Of a stretch of 6,943 nucleotides of DNA, positions 5,843-6,943 are shown piece by piece (positions within the stretch are counted from its first letter, which is position 1; each line of letters starts with the position of its first letter). Below the pieces are notes generated by a model. That model saw only the letters and a program-made list of their open reading frames with translations, was not told the origin of the DNA and made no database searches. The position numbers and the translations under genes were made by a program. Source of the DNA: an uncultured bacterium (GTDB lineage Bacteria; Verrucomicrobiota; Lentisphaeria; Oligosphaerales; Oligosphaeraceae); NCBI GenBank assembly GCA_902783355.1, contig CACZQQ010000430.1, positions 1 through 6,943 on the forward strand. Reading direction: 5' to 3'.

Positions 5843-5951
5843 GAAAGCGGTTGTTGTTATTTGCTGCTATGGTTGGAAGTTTCGGGCGATGCAATGTAAA
5901 TCGACTAAATATACTGCAGAAAAAGCGCATTACGGCCACGTCCTCAGGGAT

Positions 5952-5964
5952 TCCCGCGACGGGA
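5952..5964. repeat. Small hairpin in the STAS upstream region
   Basis: TCCCG (5952-5956) and CGGGA (5960-5964) form a 5-bp stem with a 3-nt loop, immediately beside the larger hairpin at 5967-5995. On its own it is too short to be meaningful; as a pair with its neighbour it may form a structured 3' end for the upstream minus-strand gene. Confidence 0.3.
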
Positions 5965-5966
5965 CG

Positions 5967-5995
5967 GCGCAGGCGGCAGGCGGCCGCGCCTGCGC
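5967..5995 (-). terminator. GC-rich hairpin downstream of the kinase-like gene (possible terminator)
   Basis: GCGCAGGCG (5967-5975) and CGCCTGCGC (5987-5995) form a perfect 9-bp stem around an 11-nt loop, 39 nt beyond the stop of the kinase-like gene. On the minus strand no T run follows directly; the nearest is five Ts some 45 nt further on. It is therefore a plausible but non-canonical terminator separating that gene from the STAS operon. Confidence 0.35.
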
Positions 5996-6034
5996 GACCA
6001 TGGCGGAATTCGGCAGGCGCGGCATGGGGCCCTG

Positions 6035-6943
6035 CTACAGCTGGATTCCGCCGCGGCGGGAATCCCTTTCCTCAAACTCCTGCAGGTGTGTCATTTCGGC
6101 GATGTTCTTCTCGCTGAAGGCCTCGAAGAACGCCTCCCGTTTCTCCGGCGGCACGGTGATGGTGGCGCCGCCCCTCGCATACTGCGGGAGGCGGATGCTG
6201 GCCACCGTACAGCAGGCGAACAGGTACGATTTGGTCTCCTCGGTGAGCGGGCCCTTGGTCGTGTAGACGAGGTTGCCCGCCTCGTCCAGGCGCGCCTCCC
6301 AGGGCACGCGCTTGCCGGGCTCGATGGCCAGATGCCTGAGTTCGACTTCGCCATGGGGACTCTTCCAGGTGGTCGGCGAGGTCAGCTTCTCCAGATTGGA
6401 GAGGCTTTCGATGGCCCCCCGCTGGACATCGTCCCCCTGCGGCTGAAGGGCGTCGTAGAGAATGAGCTGGGAGGCGAAGACATGGAGGATTGTCCCGATC
6501 TGGGTGCGGAACTCCGCCTCCATGTCCGCGATATTCGAGAGGATGGCGCCGCGCAGCTTCCTCTCGGCGTCGCTGATGCCTGGCTCGAGGGGGTTGAACT
6601 TGGCCTTGTAGGAGGTGAAGAGGTCGTTGAGCTTGGTCGAGCCGGGGGCGACGAGTTCGCGCAGCTTGAGGACGCCCTCGAATTTGGCGAAGCGGGTGTC
6701 GTCGTCGAAGACGCTGAAGTTGCGGAAGCGCTTCTCGAAGACGCCGGCGTTCTTGTCGCGGAAGGAGAGGTCGTCATGGATTTCCAGATCCCTGCCGTTG
6801 CCTTCCAGCGAATGGCCGGGGTCGATGGCGAAGAAGTGCCCGTCCACGATTCCCTTGTTCTGGCCATGGGAGCCGACGGCGTCGCGGTCGGCCAGCGCGA
6901 GGAAGAGGGCCTTGTATTTGCCCAGAGGCTCCAGCGGGGTGGC
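6035..6943 (-). CDS. Kinase-like protein, PI3/PI4-kinase-type catalytic motifs, N-terminus missing (partial)
   Basis: The reading frame is open from the right edge of the window to a TAG at 6035-6037, giving 302 residues of a longer protein. A GTG at 6845-6847 is an unlikely start because the frame continues upstream with conserved-looking sequence. Counting from the first complete codon at the edge, residues 17-29 read LADRDAVGSHGQN and residues 38-46 read FAIDPGHSL. This resembles the catalytic loop (G-x-x-DRH-x-x-N) and metal loop (IDFGH) of PI3/PI4-kinase-fold enzymes, with Asp19, Asn29 and Asp41 as candidate active-site residues. The remaining ~255 residues look helical and charged, including FSVFDDDTRFAKFEGVLKLR, and match no domain I recognise. 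No transmembrane segments are seen. The ATP-binding lobe would lie outside the window. The lipid, protein or other substrate is unknown, and the kinase assignment is inferred from these two motifs only. Confidence 0.5.
   Translation of the reverse strand, partial: ATPLEPLGKYKALFLALADRDAVGSHGQNKGIVDGHFFAIDPGHSLEGNGRDLEIHDDLSFRDKNAGVFEKRFRNFSVFDDDTRFAKFEGVLKLRELVAPGSTKLNDLFTSYKAKFNPLEPGISDAERKLRGAILSNIADMEAEFRTQIGTILHVFASQLILYDALQPQGDDVQRGAIESLSNLEKLTSPTTWKSPHGEVELRHLAIEPGKRVPWEARLDEAGNLVYTTKGPLTEETKSYLFACCTVASIRLPQYARGGATITVPPEKREAFFEAFSEKNIAEMTHLQEFEERDSRRGGIQL
6043..6065. repeat. Inverted repeat overlapping the 3' end of the kinase-like gene
   Basis: GGATTCCGCCG (6043-6053) abuts CGGCGGGAATCC (6054-6065). 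The two are inverted copies apart from one extra G, so together they form a near-perfect 23-bp palindrome with no loop. It covers codons just before the TAG stop (protein end DSRRGGIQL). It may be part of the transcript's structured 3' end. Confidence 0.5.

Larger units (their letters stand above)
5843..6034 (-). promoter_or_regulatory. Intergenic leader of the STAS-phosphatase operon
   Basis: This 192-nt gap separates the kinase-like gene from the STAS gene. The half nearest the STAS start (about 5850-5935) is AT-rich and probably holds the operon promoter, but no convincing -35/-10 pair could be picked. The other half is very GC-rich and contains two hairpins (5952-5964 and 5967-5995). No small ORF with supporting features was found. 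Confidence 0.3.

Noticed and set aside
6845..6847. GTG as the start of the kinase-like gene
   Set aside because: The frame stays open to the window edge and the upstream 32 codons complete a motif (DRD..GSHGQN), so the gene begins outside the window.

Overview
The window is GC-rich DNA (about 60% G+C by eye) from a bacterial chromosome. It contains housekeeping genes and signalling genes, with no transposase, phage gene, tRNA or rRNA. The organism cannot be named from sequence alone. A membrane-bound SpoIIE-type phosphatase fused to an anti-sigma-type kinase domain, a separate STAS protein, an AAA_14/DUF4143 ATPase and several genes without a clear Shine-Dalgarno would all fit a PVC-group bacterium (Lentisphaerota or Kiritimatiellota type). 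That is a low-confidence guess.

Left part, plus strand (1-1912): the last 46 codons of a type IIA topoisomerase B subunit (GyrB/ParE) are followed 15 nt later by a complete uracil-DNA glycosylase (ung), probably co-transcribed. A strong GC hairpin follows, then a complete zinc-dependent medium-chain dehydrogenase of unknown substrate.

Right part, minus strand (1924-6943, read right to left): first comes the C-terminal part of a gene that runs off the window edge. Its N-terminal visible portion has a catalytic-loop and metal-loop pattern like that of PI3/PI4-kinase-fold enzymes. After a 192-nt gap with hairpins come a STAS anti-sigma-factor antagonist and a 706-residue Cache sensor / PP2C phosphatase / HATPase kinase fusion. 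Together these look like a partner-switching stress module, with the RsbV function in one protein and the RsbU and RsbW functions fused in the other. No sigma factor gene is present. A 202-nt spacer follows, holding 4.65 copies of a 23-bp tandem repeat plus an AT-rich putative promoter. Last is a complete AAA_14/DUF4143 ATPase that starts at GTG and converges tail-to-tail, 11 nt apart, with the dehydrogenase gene.

The items most worth pursuing are the 23-bp repeat array (stop-free in all six frames, with an internal palindrome) next to the ATPase gene, the partial kinase-like protein, the phosphatase-kinase fusion with an AT-rich, atypical-codon patch and a perfect inverted repeat at its domain junction, and similar AT-rich islands inside otherwise GC-rich genes.
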